A stretch of DNA of 64,000 nucleotides from Clavaria fumosa. Taxonomy: Eukaryota; Basidiomycota; Agaricomycetes; Agaricales; Clavariaceae. The stretch covers positions 434,001-498,000 of the forward strand of contig OX637794.1 of assembly GCA_951802425.1 (NCBI GenBank). The letters run 5' to 3'. Shown one piece after another: positions 33,049-43,506 of the stretch. Both the position numbers and the translations under genes were made by a program. The number at the start of each line of letters is the position of its first letter. The stretch's first letter is position 1. The notes beneath the pieces are model-generated. The model saw nothing but the letters and a program-made list of their open reading frames with translations. It had not been told where the DNA came from and made no database searches.

Positions 33049-33766
33049 CTGTACCATTTAAGTCAATTGACCGGTGGGTGTGACGCGTGACACGATTGAC
33101 CGGTTGGCAGATTGACCGAAAATGGCTGTGACATGTGACATCAGCAAAAATTGACCGCCGCACAACTTCACTGCCATGGCCTTCAAAATTCCTGACAAGA
33201 TCCTGCAGCTTGGCCTACCCAGCCAGACACTCTCAGTTTCCGCATTCCTAGAATTCAAAAGGCCGGAGCCAAAAATTCAATACAAAACAGAGGATTTCTA
33301 TCTTGCTGAGCATCTTTCAGACACGTCAATTGAGGACACTATAAATCTCCTATCAAACCCAATGCCTTTGCCATCTGTTGTTAACAACATCCTTAACTGT
33401 CTCAAGACTACAGCCTCATCTGCAAACATGTCTATAGCCTGTCTGGATATTGAATCAGGATGCACGAAATTTTTTCCTGTCTGGTTTGTCACATACTGGC
33501 AAGAGATTCAAAGTGTCTGGAAAGCCCAGGATTCCTGGATGCTAGCTAACCAGTATCTACAAGTTTTGTCTCGAAGGGGGAGTGCAAAGTTGAAGGAGCT
33601 TGTGGGTGATGTGTACGATGCACTGTCCAAGTTGCCATGGCAAACCTAATTTGGTAATGGTCCCACAAATTGACCGTTCAGCCATGTGACGTGTTACAAG
33701 GGAAAAAATTGACCGATTTTGAGGGGGGCGTGACGCGTGACGGGTCAATTGACTTAAATGGTACAG
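33049..33766. mobile_element. TA-flanked TIR element (718 bp) carrying an ORF
   Basis: Termini CTGTACCATTTAAGTCAATT and its inverted partner ending GGTACAG are flanked by TA (33047-33048, 33767-33768). CGTGACGCGTGAC and TTGACCG motifs recur as inverted subterminal repeats. It is the larger relative of the MITE at 27580-27861 and carries one open frame. Confidence 0.82.
33176..33649 (+). CDS. 157-residue protein inside the TIR element
   Basis: ATG 33176 to TAA 33647-33649, uninterrupted, although almost everything around it is decayed. It has no cysteine cluster or DDE motif, so it is not a transposase by itself. The aromatic C-terminal part (FFPVWFVTYWQEIQSVWKAQ) resembles, from memory, the helical leader that precedes the protease domain in transposon-linked Ulp1 proteins of mushrooms. 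It may be a captured exon of such a gene. Confidence in the frame is moderate and in the comparison low. Confidence 0.5.
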   Translation: MAFKIPDKILQLGLPSQTLSVSAFLEFKRPEPKIQYKTEDFYLAEHLSDTSIEDTINLLSNPMPLPSVVNNILNCLKTTASSANMSIACLDIESGCTKFFPVWFVTYWQEIQSVWKAQDSWMLANQYLQVLSRRGSAKLKELVGDVYDALSKLPWQT

Positions 33767-33768
33767 TA

Positions 33769-34400
33769 TTCTGTTCTATCCTAGGGTGTCGAAAAAGGTC
33801 TAGTACCAGGCAAAAAAGGATTAAAAGACTGAGCTGTGGTACAGTTGAACATGGCATAATGTATCACAGGTAAACATATATTTTGGATAACATATTGATT
33901 TTGGGCCCTAACCAAGTTGGTTTGTGGTAAATTATATGAAAACTGGCATAACAAATTATTAAATTTAATGGGGCATAGTCTCCGGATCGAATTGTTGGAT
34001 CCCAAGCTGACAAGGGTTGAGGACACTTGTTGTAGCGGTATAGTCACAGGGATACTGAGTCAATTTGATGGGGGACTAGCCCATCACTATTGTACTTAAT
34101 ATATATACATGAACAAGGCAGTGTCTGGCAGTGCTAAGTCATGTGCTATCAAACCTGTGCAATGATGGAATCATTAATGTATGCTGATCATCACATAGCT
34201 CAGATAGATGATCCGGGCCGATTCCCAACACAAATAAAGTATGGGGCTGGGCCCCAAAATATATGTTCTTGTGGGCACCCAGGTCCAATCATCATGCATG
34301 ATTTAAAATGAAAATACAAATTTTCATTGGCCTTCCCTTGCAGCAGGCCAGCAGGCCAGCACCAGAGACCTATGCCTAACAACTATGATAAACTACCTTG
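33769..34400. other. AT-rich spacer
   Basis: No gene seen. A TATATATACATG run near 34100 and short repeats only. Confidence 0.4.
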
Positions 34401-34407
34401 AAAAAAG

Positions 34408-34925
34408 GTGCCAAAAGACACTCCTGCCAGCCCTGTTGATGAGGCCAAACAAAAAAACTTGACACTCCACAACTGGCTAACCATCTTTGACTATGTGGAT
34501 CAGCATAAGCCTGAGGGGATGTTGCAAAGTGAGATTGTGGAGCATTTCCATACCAGGCATGAAGGGACCCTTGTGTTTACTCAAGCAACATTATCAAGAA
34601 GGCTTGCTGACTGCAACAAGATGGAGAAATGAGCCTTAGCCAATCCATCTGCCCTCTCAAGCATGGAGAGGTCATTGAAGACAAGGATTTGGAGAGTGAA
34701 GAGAAGGGGCTTGCACCAGAGATAAATGACACTGAGTTGGCAGAGCTGTGCAGAAGACTAGAAGGGGCATGCTTGGACAGACTTGGTGAGGTAGACAATG
34801 CACAGATATTGTCACAAGAGGCCCAATGCCTTCATGGGCATTTGCAAAGATGGCAGGTGGCAAAGGTGCAGCAGACAACACTGGACCATTTTTGGAAACC
34901 ATCACACATCACACATATCACATAA
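34408..34925 (+). pseudogene. Fot1/pogo-type transposase remnant (both ends joined)
   Basis: The first frame (34408-34632) encodes a CENP-B-like N-terminal helix-turn-helix: NLTLHNWLTIFDYVD, then QATLSRRL. After a frame change the second (34629-34925) encodes ELCRRLEGACLDRLGEVDNA and ends TTLDHFW, like the C-terminal tail of fungal pogo/Fot1 transposases. The DDE catalytic centre between them is missing, so it is an internally deleted copy. Confidence 0.5.
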
Positions 34926-34972
34926 TATATGACACATAGTATCAGACTGGGTCTCACACTCACCCAACTTAA

Positions 34973-35241
34973 TGTAAGGTCAATGATGATGATACTACAT
35001 AAGGGGAAAAGGGTACAAGAAAGAAAAGGATGTTGTATATATAGCAGATGGTTTGGGCATTGCTGGTGTTCCCACGCTCGGACCCCATGCGTCACGTGAT
35101 GCGCCAGGCCCGGGTCATGTGACTTACCCATTATGTAATTGTCAGCAGTCCGGGTCACGTGATCTTCCCACAGTCTTCCTGTAACTCTTTCGCAATCCTC
35201 TTTTGGCTCTTCCAGCAACACTTATGTAAGCAGTCCTGACA
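34973..35241 (-). repeat. 3' LTR of the split gypsy element (269 bp)
   Basis: On the minus strand it opens TGTCAGGAC directly after a polypurine tract (AAGAGGGGGGTGA) and closes CCTTACA. A TATATATACAAC box sits near 35040. The target duplication was not established. Confidence 0.7.
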
Positions 35242-35602
35242 TCACCCCCCTCTTAAGGCTGGGCGTCTCGACCTGCCAATTTTGCTTTGTTGGGGTGTTG
35301 TTGGAAGAAGTCCTGAAGCAACAGAGTTACATTCGTGAGGTTCCAGTGAGTGTCCAACCTTTTTGACATCAAGGATGGCCTCAACATCATACTCCAAGTG
35401 GTCATCATCAATCATGGGAGGGGGGGGGTGGAGGTAGGTTCTGAGAAGGGGAAGAGGGGGCAACATATGGGGTGAGCAGCACCTCATTGAAGACCTGGTG
35501 TATCTGCCACGCACAGGGGAGCTTGAGCCAGTAGGCTGCTGGTCCAACCTTCTCTTCAATGATGAAGGGTCCTGCTCACTTGTTGTTGAGCTTCTTGGAG
35601 GG
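35242..35602 (-). pseudogene. pol: Chromodomain part of the split gypsy pol
   Basis: LEYDVEAILDVKK near 35390 is the start of an integrase-linked chromodomain. The middle is deleted or frameshifted, and LEPHE plus FFQQHPNKAK can be read in two different frames, matching the expected end of the domain. Confidence 0.65.
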
Positions 35603-36305
35603 TCAGTCCATCTTTAAGTTTCGGGTGTCCAGCCAGACTAAGTCCCCCTTTGAATATTCATGACTCAGCCACTTTCCCTTATCATAGCTGGCCTTCATTG
35701 CATCTGCTGCCTTCACCATCACTTCCCTGGCTGCTCTTTGGGATTCCATGAGCTTGGCCATCCACTCATCTGCCACAGGGTTCACCTCTGAGGGTGGCCA
35801 GATTCCACCATTCCATGGGTGCCAGCCATACTCTAGGTAGAAGGGTGTGAATCCAGTAGCAGAGTGCTCATGGTTATTGAGTGCAAACTCTGCAGTAGAC
35901 AGCCATTCTGCCCAGTCATCCTGTAGATGGTCAACATAGGCCTGGAGATACACTTCAACCTCCTGGTTGACCCGTTCTGTTTGCCCATCCATCTGGGGGT
36001 GGAAAACAGTACTTGGGTTCACCTTAACCCCAATCATCCCATAGAACTCCCTCATGAACCTAGACACAAACTGGGTCCCTTGGTCACTCACAACTTTCTG
36101 CGGGACCCCATGGGAGGATATGAGTGGTGCCAAGTCTGGTGAGGTCAAGACCAATCACCTCGATGAGGGTCCATTTTGTGAACTTGTCCACAATGACAAG
36201 GATCGCATTGTGCCCACATGAGAGGGGGAAAGGCCTGACAATGTCCCAAGAGATTACTGCCCAGGGCCCCTTGGGGACAGGGTGCGGGTGGAGTGGGCAA
36301 TGCAC
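35603..36305 (-). pseudogene. pol: Integrase core of the split gypsy pol
   Basis: The DDE triad can be traced: SWDIVRPFP near 36245, SDQGTQF near 36080 and DGQTERVNQE near 35985. The frame shifts near 36120. The GPY region is not clear. Confidence 0.85.
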
Positions 36306-36523
36306 CTGGTCTGGTCAGGTTTCACCTGTTGGCACATCTCACACCCACCCACATACCAGTTGGAATCCTTCACCATGCCCACCCACCAGTACCTCAACAG
36401 TGCTGCTCTCAGCTTTTGTGGTCCAGGGTACCTGGCAATGGGGAGGTCATGCTCAAAGGTGAGCACTGCCTCACATGCCTCTGGGGGTACCCAGGTGATT
36501 TGGGCCTTCTGCCAGAGTCCCAT
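36254..36523 (-). pseudogene. pol: Integrase zinc-binding region of the split gypsy pol
   Basis: CEMCQQVK near 36330 supplies the two cysteines; the histidine part reads HDLPIARYPG, so the second His is replaced (expected GHPG). WWVGMVKD is the usual aromatic stretch between them. Confidence 0.75.
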
Positions 36524-37028
36524 TCAATCCCTCGTCCACTCATCATCAAGCTCCTCTGGCTTCTGTACATGCACCACACTGTTTTTCTGGAGCAGTGTCT
36601 CCATTTCCAATGTGAATGACATGCGGGTCTCCACTTCTGGGAAGACTTGCACTGGCACATCCTCTTCCACCATCTCTCCATAGTCCAGCCTCCACAAGAG
36701 TGCATCTGCCTTCATGTTTGACTTTCCAGTGCAATACTTTATCTCAAAGTCAAAGCACTGGAGCTCCCCAACCCAATGGACCTGTCTCAGTTTCAGCTTC
36801 TGGGGCTTCTGGAAGTACTGGAGGTTAGCATGGTCTGTCCAGATCTCAATGGTATCCTCCACACCAATTAGGTAGGCCTGCCACTCCCATAGTGCCAGGA
36901 ACTCCTTGTTGTACACATCGTAATTCTTCCCAGCTGCAGTGAGGGCTTTGGAGATGTAATCTACAACTCTCCAGGTCCTGTCTGCCTGCTGCAAGAGCAC
37001 TCCACCAGTTGCCAAGTTACTTGCATCC
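36524..37028 (-). pseudogene. pol: RNase H part of the split gypsy pol, up to the insertion point
   Basis: NLATGGVLLQQ, EFLALWEWQAYL, TDHANLQYF and NMKADAL are RNase H motifs in order, with the catalytic Glu and both later Asp present. The frame is cut within the EMDAS-NLATG junction by the giant transposon, and the missing upstream part continues at 63256. Confidence 0.85.
37022..37028. repeat. Target-site duplication, left copy (TGCATCC)
   Basis: Identical to 63256-63262. Deleting 37029-63262 restores a continuous gypsy RNase H frame (K-V-E-M-D-A-S-N-L-A-T-G). Confidence 0.92.
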
Positions 37029-37624
37029 CACCCCCTTCAGCACACCCACCCCCTATCCAAAAGGCCTAGCCGATTTTGACTGATGCCCTTTTTATGGGCC
37101 CAGCCGATCGTCGGCCGAGATATAGCTTTATAGGCTTGGCCGATCAACTTGATATACCAAAATCCTGCCAGGCATACAGGGATCCCATGGTAATGATGAT
37201 ACCCTTTCAAAAGGGCTGGCCGACACCCATTTTAGGAACCAGTGTAGAGGGTCTGAAGCACCCTATTCAAACATTTCTCTCACTTACATGACAAATTAGA
37301 TCAAAAAGCTGGGGATAAAGCATATGCACAAGATTAGGAAGCAAAGATCAGATGTGCTATTTGATAGATATGTAAATTACAAGGTCATCTGCATCATTTG
37401 AGACTCCTTATCATCTGAGACTCCTCCATGACAACTTAACATAGTTGGGTGCGATGAAAACAAATATGCCTTCCAATAGGTCTTCAAAGGGTAGAAGCAA
37501 ATGTACCAATCGAATATGCAATGGAGCCATTATAAACTAGAGTGAAATGTGGTTGTCAACTGAGTCAGGATATTCTTTGGAAAAGGATGGGCCTTAATAT
37601 CCTTTCTGAAGAGTATTCAAATCC

Positions 37625-37725
37625 ACTTTGAATATGTGTTCTAAAGGAGAATGTATTGTTATTGTTCAAATATTCTTGCAATGTAGAATGTATTGTTATT
37701 GTTCAAATATTCTTGCAATGTAGAA
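37625..37725. repeat. 36-bp tandem repeat, two copies (three in the right arm)
   Basis: Unit contains GAATGTATTGTTATTGTTC plus AAATATTCTTGCAATGTA. The right arm has three copies at 62520-62640. Confidence 0.9.
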
Positions 37726-37770
37726 GTTGTGCATGTGAGTCTGTTATCACACCTTGTGATTATATCATTC

Positions 37771-37815
37771 TGTGGCTGTGCCCGGAATCCCGGGTGTGAC
37801 AGTCACACTGTGACC
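37771..37815. repeat. Subterminal palindromic motif, left outer copy
   Basis: GGCTGTGCCCGGAATCCCGGG followed by TGTGACAGTCACACTGTGACC. Five clear copies occur in the element: here, 40585-40627, 41171-41211, 59680-59722 and 62432-62475. It combines an inverted CCCGG core with a GTGAC/GTCAC palindrome, as expected of a protein-binding site. Confidence 0.8.
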
Positions 37816-38354
37816 AACTCTGCATAAGAGTATTCAAATCCACTTTGAATATGTGTTCTAAAGAAGAGGAGAATGTATTAGAATTGTTCAGGATGAGCCT
37901 TTGTACATAAAAATGATCCATTGTGGTCTAGAATTAAATTGAGGAAGTGATGCAAAGCAGTATATAATCTGATATTCCTTATAAAGAGACAAACCATTAT
38001 AAAAGGACCCACATATGTGGTTCAATGGGGCACACTCCACCTTCAACAATCTAGTGGGAATAATGAAGGAGGATATTATTATCAGATATTGCTTATAAAG
38101 GTATGAATCTTCTGAACAGCATGATGCATCTAATAACAAGACTCAAATATGCTTTCTGATAGGCACAGGTTCTTCAATGATGTAATGCAAAGCTGACTGA
38201 TTCAGGAAGTGGATCATTATCTGAAATTCCTTAGAAAGGGCCAAACTATAGGCACCACAAAAGGACAGATTGCAAAGAATTATTAGGACCTAGTGAGACA
38301 TCATGCAGATTGATATGCACTACAAATGACTGTCACCAGTGTCAAGGATGATTT

Positions 38355-40462
38355 TCAGTGCTTCACCCTTGGTCGCAGTACCCGCTTCTTGGCATCCATG
38401 GAAGCCCTCTCTCTAGCCCTGGTCCTATATTGCTTAGACCTCTCCTCCTCCTCTTCATCATGGTATACCCTTTTCCTCTTGGGCAGGCTGGGCCCTGCCT
38501 CCTTGTGGATCTGAACTGCCATATGAGCAACAAGGCCATGAACATCTCTATGCACACCCACATCATCCCACATCCCTTGTTCTCCTGTCCAAAATTCCAT
38601 TATCTGTATTGTATTTATGCTGGACTGGAAAATTCTCACCTGGATGTTGCCTGTCATGGTCACCTTCTAACCCATTCCCCTCAATACCATCACCCCTTTG
38701 CATATCCACCTGCTTGCTCAGACAGGATTCTTCTGCATCACTATCAGGGGGAACAGAAGCCTCAACCCTATCATCATTATCCCCATCATAGATGCACCCC
38801 GAATCACTGTCTGACTCATCTGAGCCAATGTCTTCACTATGTGCATTTCAAATGTGCATTGATGATGATGATGATGATGATAATGATGATATGAGAACAC
38901 TCACTCAGTACTGATATGGACAGGCTGGACCTCTCGTTCTTTCCCCTTCTTGAGGGAGAGCCTCTTCACCTCTTTGTCAGATGACAATGATGGCTCTTGT
39001 TCAGGTTGCTGGTGATAGTTGACTAGATGCCTTGATGGCTTCCCTCTCTGGTGCTGTGGGAGAACATATTGAAACCGTAATATTTTCTGGCCCAAAGTCT
39101 GTCGGTGATGCAGGAAATCACAGAGCCTTCTGACATCGACATATTGCATTTTTGAAGGCTCGCGAATTTGCATTCCCTCTGGAAGGTATTCATGAGGAAT
39201 AAACTTGTGTGGAGCATCAGCTATCAGTTGCCAAGGGACAGCAACCTTCTTGTTTTTTGTTGTATTGCCTACATGTTGGAAGTAACTTGTCAGACTTGGA
39301 CTATTGAGCAAGACAGACTCACAATAAGTGATAGTAAAAAATGACCGCAAAATTTCTTTGAGTTGTGCGAGTGGTAGGTTGAGTTCCAAAGGAAGAATGG
39401 GCCATCCCTCATGATCTGTTAGCAAATCCCATGGCACACTAATATCTCTTCCTTTCCTTGATAGCATCTCCTCTTCATCAACAAAAGGCTTCCTTTGTAA
39501 CTCATCTGAAATCCTGTCAGTACTTCCCCAACCTTGGTTTCACATCATTTTCTCACCATTCCATGTCTCAGCCAAATATTTATCCCACTCCTCCCACACC
39601 TCACAACCAACTTTGTGAAATTGTACCTTGAACCCACTAGTCACAGGTCCAGGGGTCTGAATCCTGGAGCATGTATACAGAGAATTAATCTGATGGACCA
39701 GTGGGCATGCAATTGAGACTCACTTTGCCTTCTTTATATTCCCTTTCTCATCTTGCCAGCCAGTCAACATAAATAATTCAACACCCATCTGCTCCTTTGC
39801 AAAACGGGCAAACTTCAGGGCCTCATGCATAAATTTGCGAGAAGCCAATCTCCAAGCAACATTTCAGCCATTCTACTGGTTGAGAAAGGTAAATTAAAAT
39901 ACTCACTCTCTCTGCACAGGAACTGGGACAGGCTCCCTATTCCATTTCTCCACCAACCCCATGTATTTCTGATGCTCCTCTTGTGTTAGCTCTTGACAAA
40001 TCTCAGTCCTAGCACGACGATATGAGCTGAGGAACTGGACTGATCCCCTCTCAGCATTTGACAACTCCTGGGCCCTGGCATTGATAATCCCCTTCTTGCA
40101 CTGCTCCACAACACGCTGGAGGGTCCACCTCTGTCGTTTGCTGAACTGAAGGCCTTGGTTGCCATCATCTTCTGAACCAGAAGACTCCTCCCCTCCACTG
40201 ACAGCCCTGCGGTTATTGTGGAGCCAATTGCGAATTTTCTATGAACAGACAAACATCAAATCAACTCAGGAGACACATAAAATGCATAGGTTACGGTGCT
40301 AAGATCCTCTGGGACACATTTGTTGTCCTGCTCAGCTGAATCCTTGATTTTCGCTTTGATTTGCTTGACAATTTCGAGGCGGTCTTTTGAGTTTGCCTGT
40401 CTGTAGGCTACAAGACTTTCTGTGAGTATTTTGGTATACTCTGGGGTCGTCCACCGTGTCAT
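38355..40462 (-). CDS. Arm-encoded spliced gene, left copy
   Basis: Same gene as 59845-61892 on the right arm, here reading outward-to-inward on the minus strand from ATG 40462-40460. It carries 20 additional codons (PEQEPSLSSDKEVKRLSLKK) near 38960 compared with the right copy, so the two arms are not quite equal in coding content. See the right copy for the exon model and description. Confidence 0.7.
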
Positions 40463-40584
40463 TTTCTTTGCTGCCTAACTGATAAAGCAGTGGCGTTGTT
40501 GGGAAGCAAGAGGTGGTGTGTCACGTGAGAAAATAACTTGGCTCACGTGAGTCACTTGTCACGCGTTGTGACTGTGACTTGCTG

Positions 40585-40627
40585 AGGCTGTGCCCGGGAC
40601 CCCGGGTGTGACAGTTACACTGTGACC
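40585..40627. repeat. Subterminal palindromic motif, left inner copy
   Basis: GGCTGTGCCCGGGACCCCGGG with TGTGACAGTTACACTGTGACC, close to the inner end of the arm. Confidence 0.8.
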
Positions 40628-40794
40628 GTAACTCTCCATAACAATATGCAAAATGTCCTTTGAATATGTGAGCCTTGTGTATTTTTTTAATGTACGAAAT
40701 TCCACAGCAGTCACATCTTACAGCCAGAGTGATGACGAAGGTTCGGCTAACGGTCTATCTGAAAGAGGACTAGTACGTTTAGTTTAAACTCCTA

Positions 40795-40950
40795 TTGGTT
40801 ACGTGCTTGCCAGCGCAGTGGCCTCAGGGCCCTGAGGATTTTTCGTACCGCCGTATCTGGAGCTTCACATCTTGGTTACGTGCTTGCCAGCGCAGCGGCC
40901 TCAGGGCCCTGAGGATTTTTCGTACCGCCGTATCTGGAGCTTCACGTCTC
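40795..40950. repeat. Two tandem copies of a 76-bp unit
   Basis: Each contains GGTTACGTGCTTGCCAGCGC, the palindrome CCTCAGGGCCCTGAGG and ACCGCCGTATCTGGAG. Copies differ by two transitions. It lies just inside the left arm, upstream of the plus-strand cargo. Confidence 0.9.
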
Positions 40951-41170
40951 TCACGTGAACTCCAGGTATGTGCTATCCTTGTGATCTTTATTACACTACT
41001 GAATACACTACGTCTCTCGCGTGAACTCCAGTCCTCTCGATCCGAAGCCTTCTCTGCATTATATATATATGATATTGCTTCTGAAGTGAAGCAATGGCAC
41101 ATTTTGATGCAAAATAACATAGCTTTGCTCATGTGAATTGTGTGTTGGGAGATGTGACTGTGACTTGTTG

Positions 41171-41211
41171 TGGCTATGCCCGGGATTACGGGTGTGACTC
41201 ACACTGTGACC
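41171..41211. repeat. Subterminal palindromic motif, interior copy
   Basis: GGCTATGCCCGGGATTACGGG with TGTGACTCACACTGTGACC, followed by the same CTTTGAATATGTGTGTTCT context seen in the arms. Confidence 0.75.
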
Positions 41212-41543
41212 ATAGCTTGGCATCAGAATATCCAAATGCTCTTTGAATATGTGTGTTCTGGGTAAGAGGAGAATGTATTGCTATTATTGCAGAAACTAGG
41301 AAAAGCTGACTAACGTCAGCAGAACCTTTGCTTGAATATCTTTGCATAAATTTGTGATACAACTATGGCTCACAATTGTGGTACCAGACAATGTCAGATA
41401 GTCATGCTGGTCCACAGGGGTTGTGAACAACGCTGTATTTTCCAAAAGATTACCCACTCATAAAGTTAGTGTGGCTGTGCTGATGCTGTGATAACAGATG
41501 TCACATAGTGTGACTGTCACATACACTTTTGTCGATATCCACC

Positions 41544-43295
41544 ATGTCTGCCCCAATCATCCTTCCTTGTGCTGCTGTCCGTGTGGGTGGAAACACCAGC
41601 AACCCCAAATCCTTGGTTGCCTCGTTTCAAGTCCAGGGTGCCATGTAAGTACTTTTGTTCTTGTCCATTCAATCTCCTCACTGAGTTGTGAAAGGGCCGC
41701 AATGACTTTGACAGGCATGGGGTTTCCCCAAGTACAAGTTCGCTTAGAAAGGGATTCATCAGCTTGTAAAGTGAGTCTCCCCAAACTGCAGGATAGGCGT
41801 TACTAATGACATTAGATGAGTCACCCTGATAAGAAAGGGCGTCATGTGGTCATGGTCCTCCATGTCAATCTGGTTCGACCTTTGAAACCCCAATTAGCAC
41901 AGTTTTGGGGCAAGACTAAAGGTATGTACTTTTGAAAGCTTGCTCCATGTCTGTCTGAGAGGATCTAGGACGGGTACTGTTTCCAAAACTATTTCTCCTT
42001 TTTGACCAAGAATCAAGTCTCTGGAGTCAACAAACATACGAAGCGTTTGTTCAATCTGTCAAGCCTAACTTTCCAGGAGACACATGGCAATATCTTAGGT
42101 ATGTGGCTTGTTTTGAAAGCTAAATTTCAACATTAATGATTGGCAATATCATAAGACCTGAGGAATCCGAAGCTGCATGGGTATCTGGTGGGACAACATC
42201 AGGGTAGATCAATAACCTCATGTAATCAATATATTTGACATATTTTTCTCATTGTAGTGTTGGGAGCACACATATGCTTCTAGGTCCAGTTCAATTGAAA
42301 GATATTGAACTTGACCAACTCAAGGCTGGTCAATGGATAGGGGGAGATATTGTCAACTTTGCACTTCAGTACGTCAACCAATGTTCAATTGTTAACAATG
42401 CTCAAGGTGGACAGAGAGACATACAAAGCATTGGAAACAGGGGCATCTGGAATATGGCTCGCAAATACATATTTCCTTCCAGTACTGAGGTAATTTCACC
42501 CCTTAATGATGTGGGTGAAAGCTGATCATTTATTAGAAGAAAGGATGGCACCAGAGATATTATCGCATGGCTTCCAGAATCTGCACACAAATGCAGATAC
42601 TGGATTATTCCTGGGTTCAGTGAGGAACTGTACGTGGCTGATATCTTGTTGGAATTTATGGGGATGCTATACCTATTACAGGAAGCATTGGTTTACCATA
42701 ATTGTGGCAAACCCAGGCCATTGCTTTCTAGTCGATCAGCCAGATGGTAACTGGGGATGGTGAGTGTACCATTTCTTGCAATATTTTTGGTACTAACATC
42801 TTTACAGTACCATTGTCATACTTGACAGCTTTTTTCGTGACAGGGTGCATTCCAAAGACGCAAAGGCAATCCAAGACCTCTTCCGAGAGCTTGGGCATCA
42901 ACAGGGCCTAAAGTACACCAAGGACCCAAAGGTTATCCAACCAAAGGTTTGTGGCAAATTGTGCAAAAAAGGGTGCTTCATATATTTTCATATGTTCTTG
43001 CTTAGGTTCCAAAACAGAAAAACGGAGATGATTGTGGCATATATGCGATCCATTTTGCAAGGCTGTGGTTGCATGAAGGTGACAGATTAATGGATGTGGT
43101 GCTGGTAATTGGATATTTCTTTTCTTCTTCTAATGTCATTTCAACATCCCTTAGAACCCCTTGATGTCTCAACAAGACATTGAACAAGCATGGAAGTGCT
43201 GGAGGATTGGTGGGCTTCGGACAAGGCTACAAGAAGAGATCCTCACCGTTGCAGAGAAGAGTTGGTTTGAGCATGAAAAACAAAGGATAGTCTGA
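41544..43295 (+). CDS. Ulp1-type cysteine protease (SUMO protease family, peptidase C48)
   Basis: The protease domain is clear: LKAGQWIGGDIVNFALQYV (exon 42258-42489), KHWFTIIVANPGH with the catalytic His (near 42690), ILDSFF with the Asp (near 42820), and QKNGDDCGIYAIHFARLW with the Cys (near 43020-43060). Introns GTACGT, GTGAGT, GTTTGT and GTAATT separate them. The C-terminal exon ends RIV at TGA 43293-43295. ATG 41544 (MSAPIILPCAAVR) is a plausible start, with small exons up to 42257 that I could only follow in part. The junction near 42490-42540 does not join in phase at the visible splice sites, so one frameshift is possible. The family removes SUMO; such proteases are frequent companions of transposases. 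Confidence 0.8.
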
Positions 43296-43392
43296 TTGCC
43301 ATTTACAGGCCTTTCTTCTTGTAATTCTACTGCCACTGGAATTTTATTGTATCTTGTATTTGTATTACTCTAACACTTTGCAACATAGAAGT

Positions 43393-43487
43393 TGCATATG
43401 TGAGTTTTTCAGTCAGCCCAATCACATGACACAACACTTTGCATATGTGAGTTTTTCAGTCAGCCCAATCACATGACACAACACTTT
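43393..43487. repeat. Direct repeat, two copies of 47 bp, upstream of the transposase
   Basis: GCATATGTGAGTTTTTCAGT followed by CAGCCCAATCACATGACACA occurs twice head to tail, ending about 20 bp before ATG 43507. It may duplicate a promoter or transposase-binding element. Confidence 0.8.
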
Positions 43488-43506
43488 GTCCACTGCAACC
43501 TCCGCC

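Larger units (their letters stand above)
37029..40725. repeat. Left terminal inverted repeat arm (3697 bp)
   Basis: Reverse complement of 59582-63255. Differences noticed: one fewer copy of a 36-bp unit, 60 extra bases in the arm gene (absent on the right), and single C/T changes at former CpG near 37605, 38698 and 39537. The outer 900 bases hold no gene. Confidence 0.93.
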
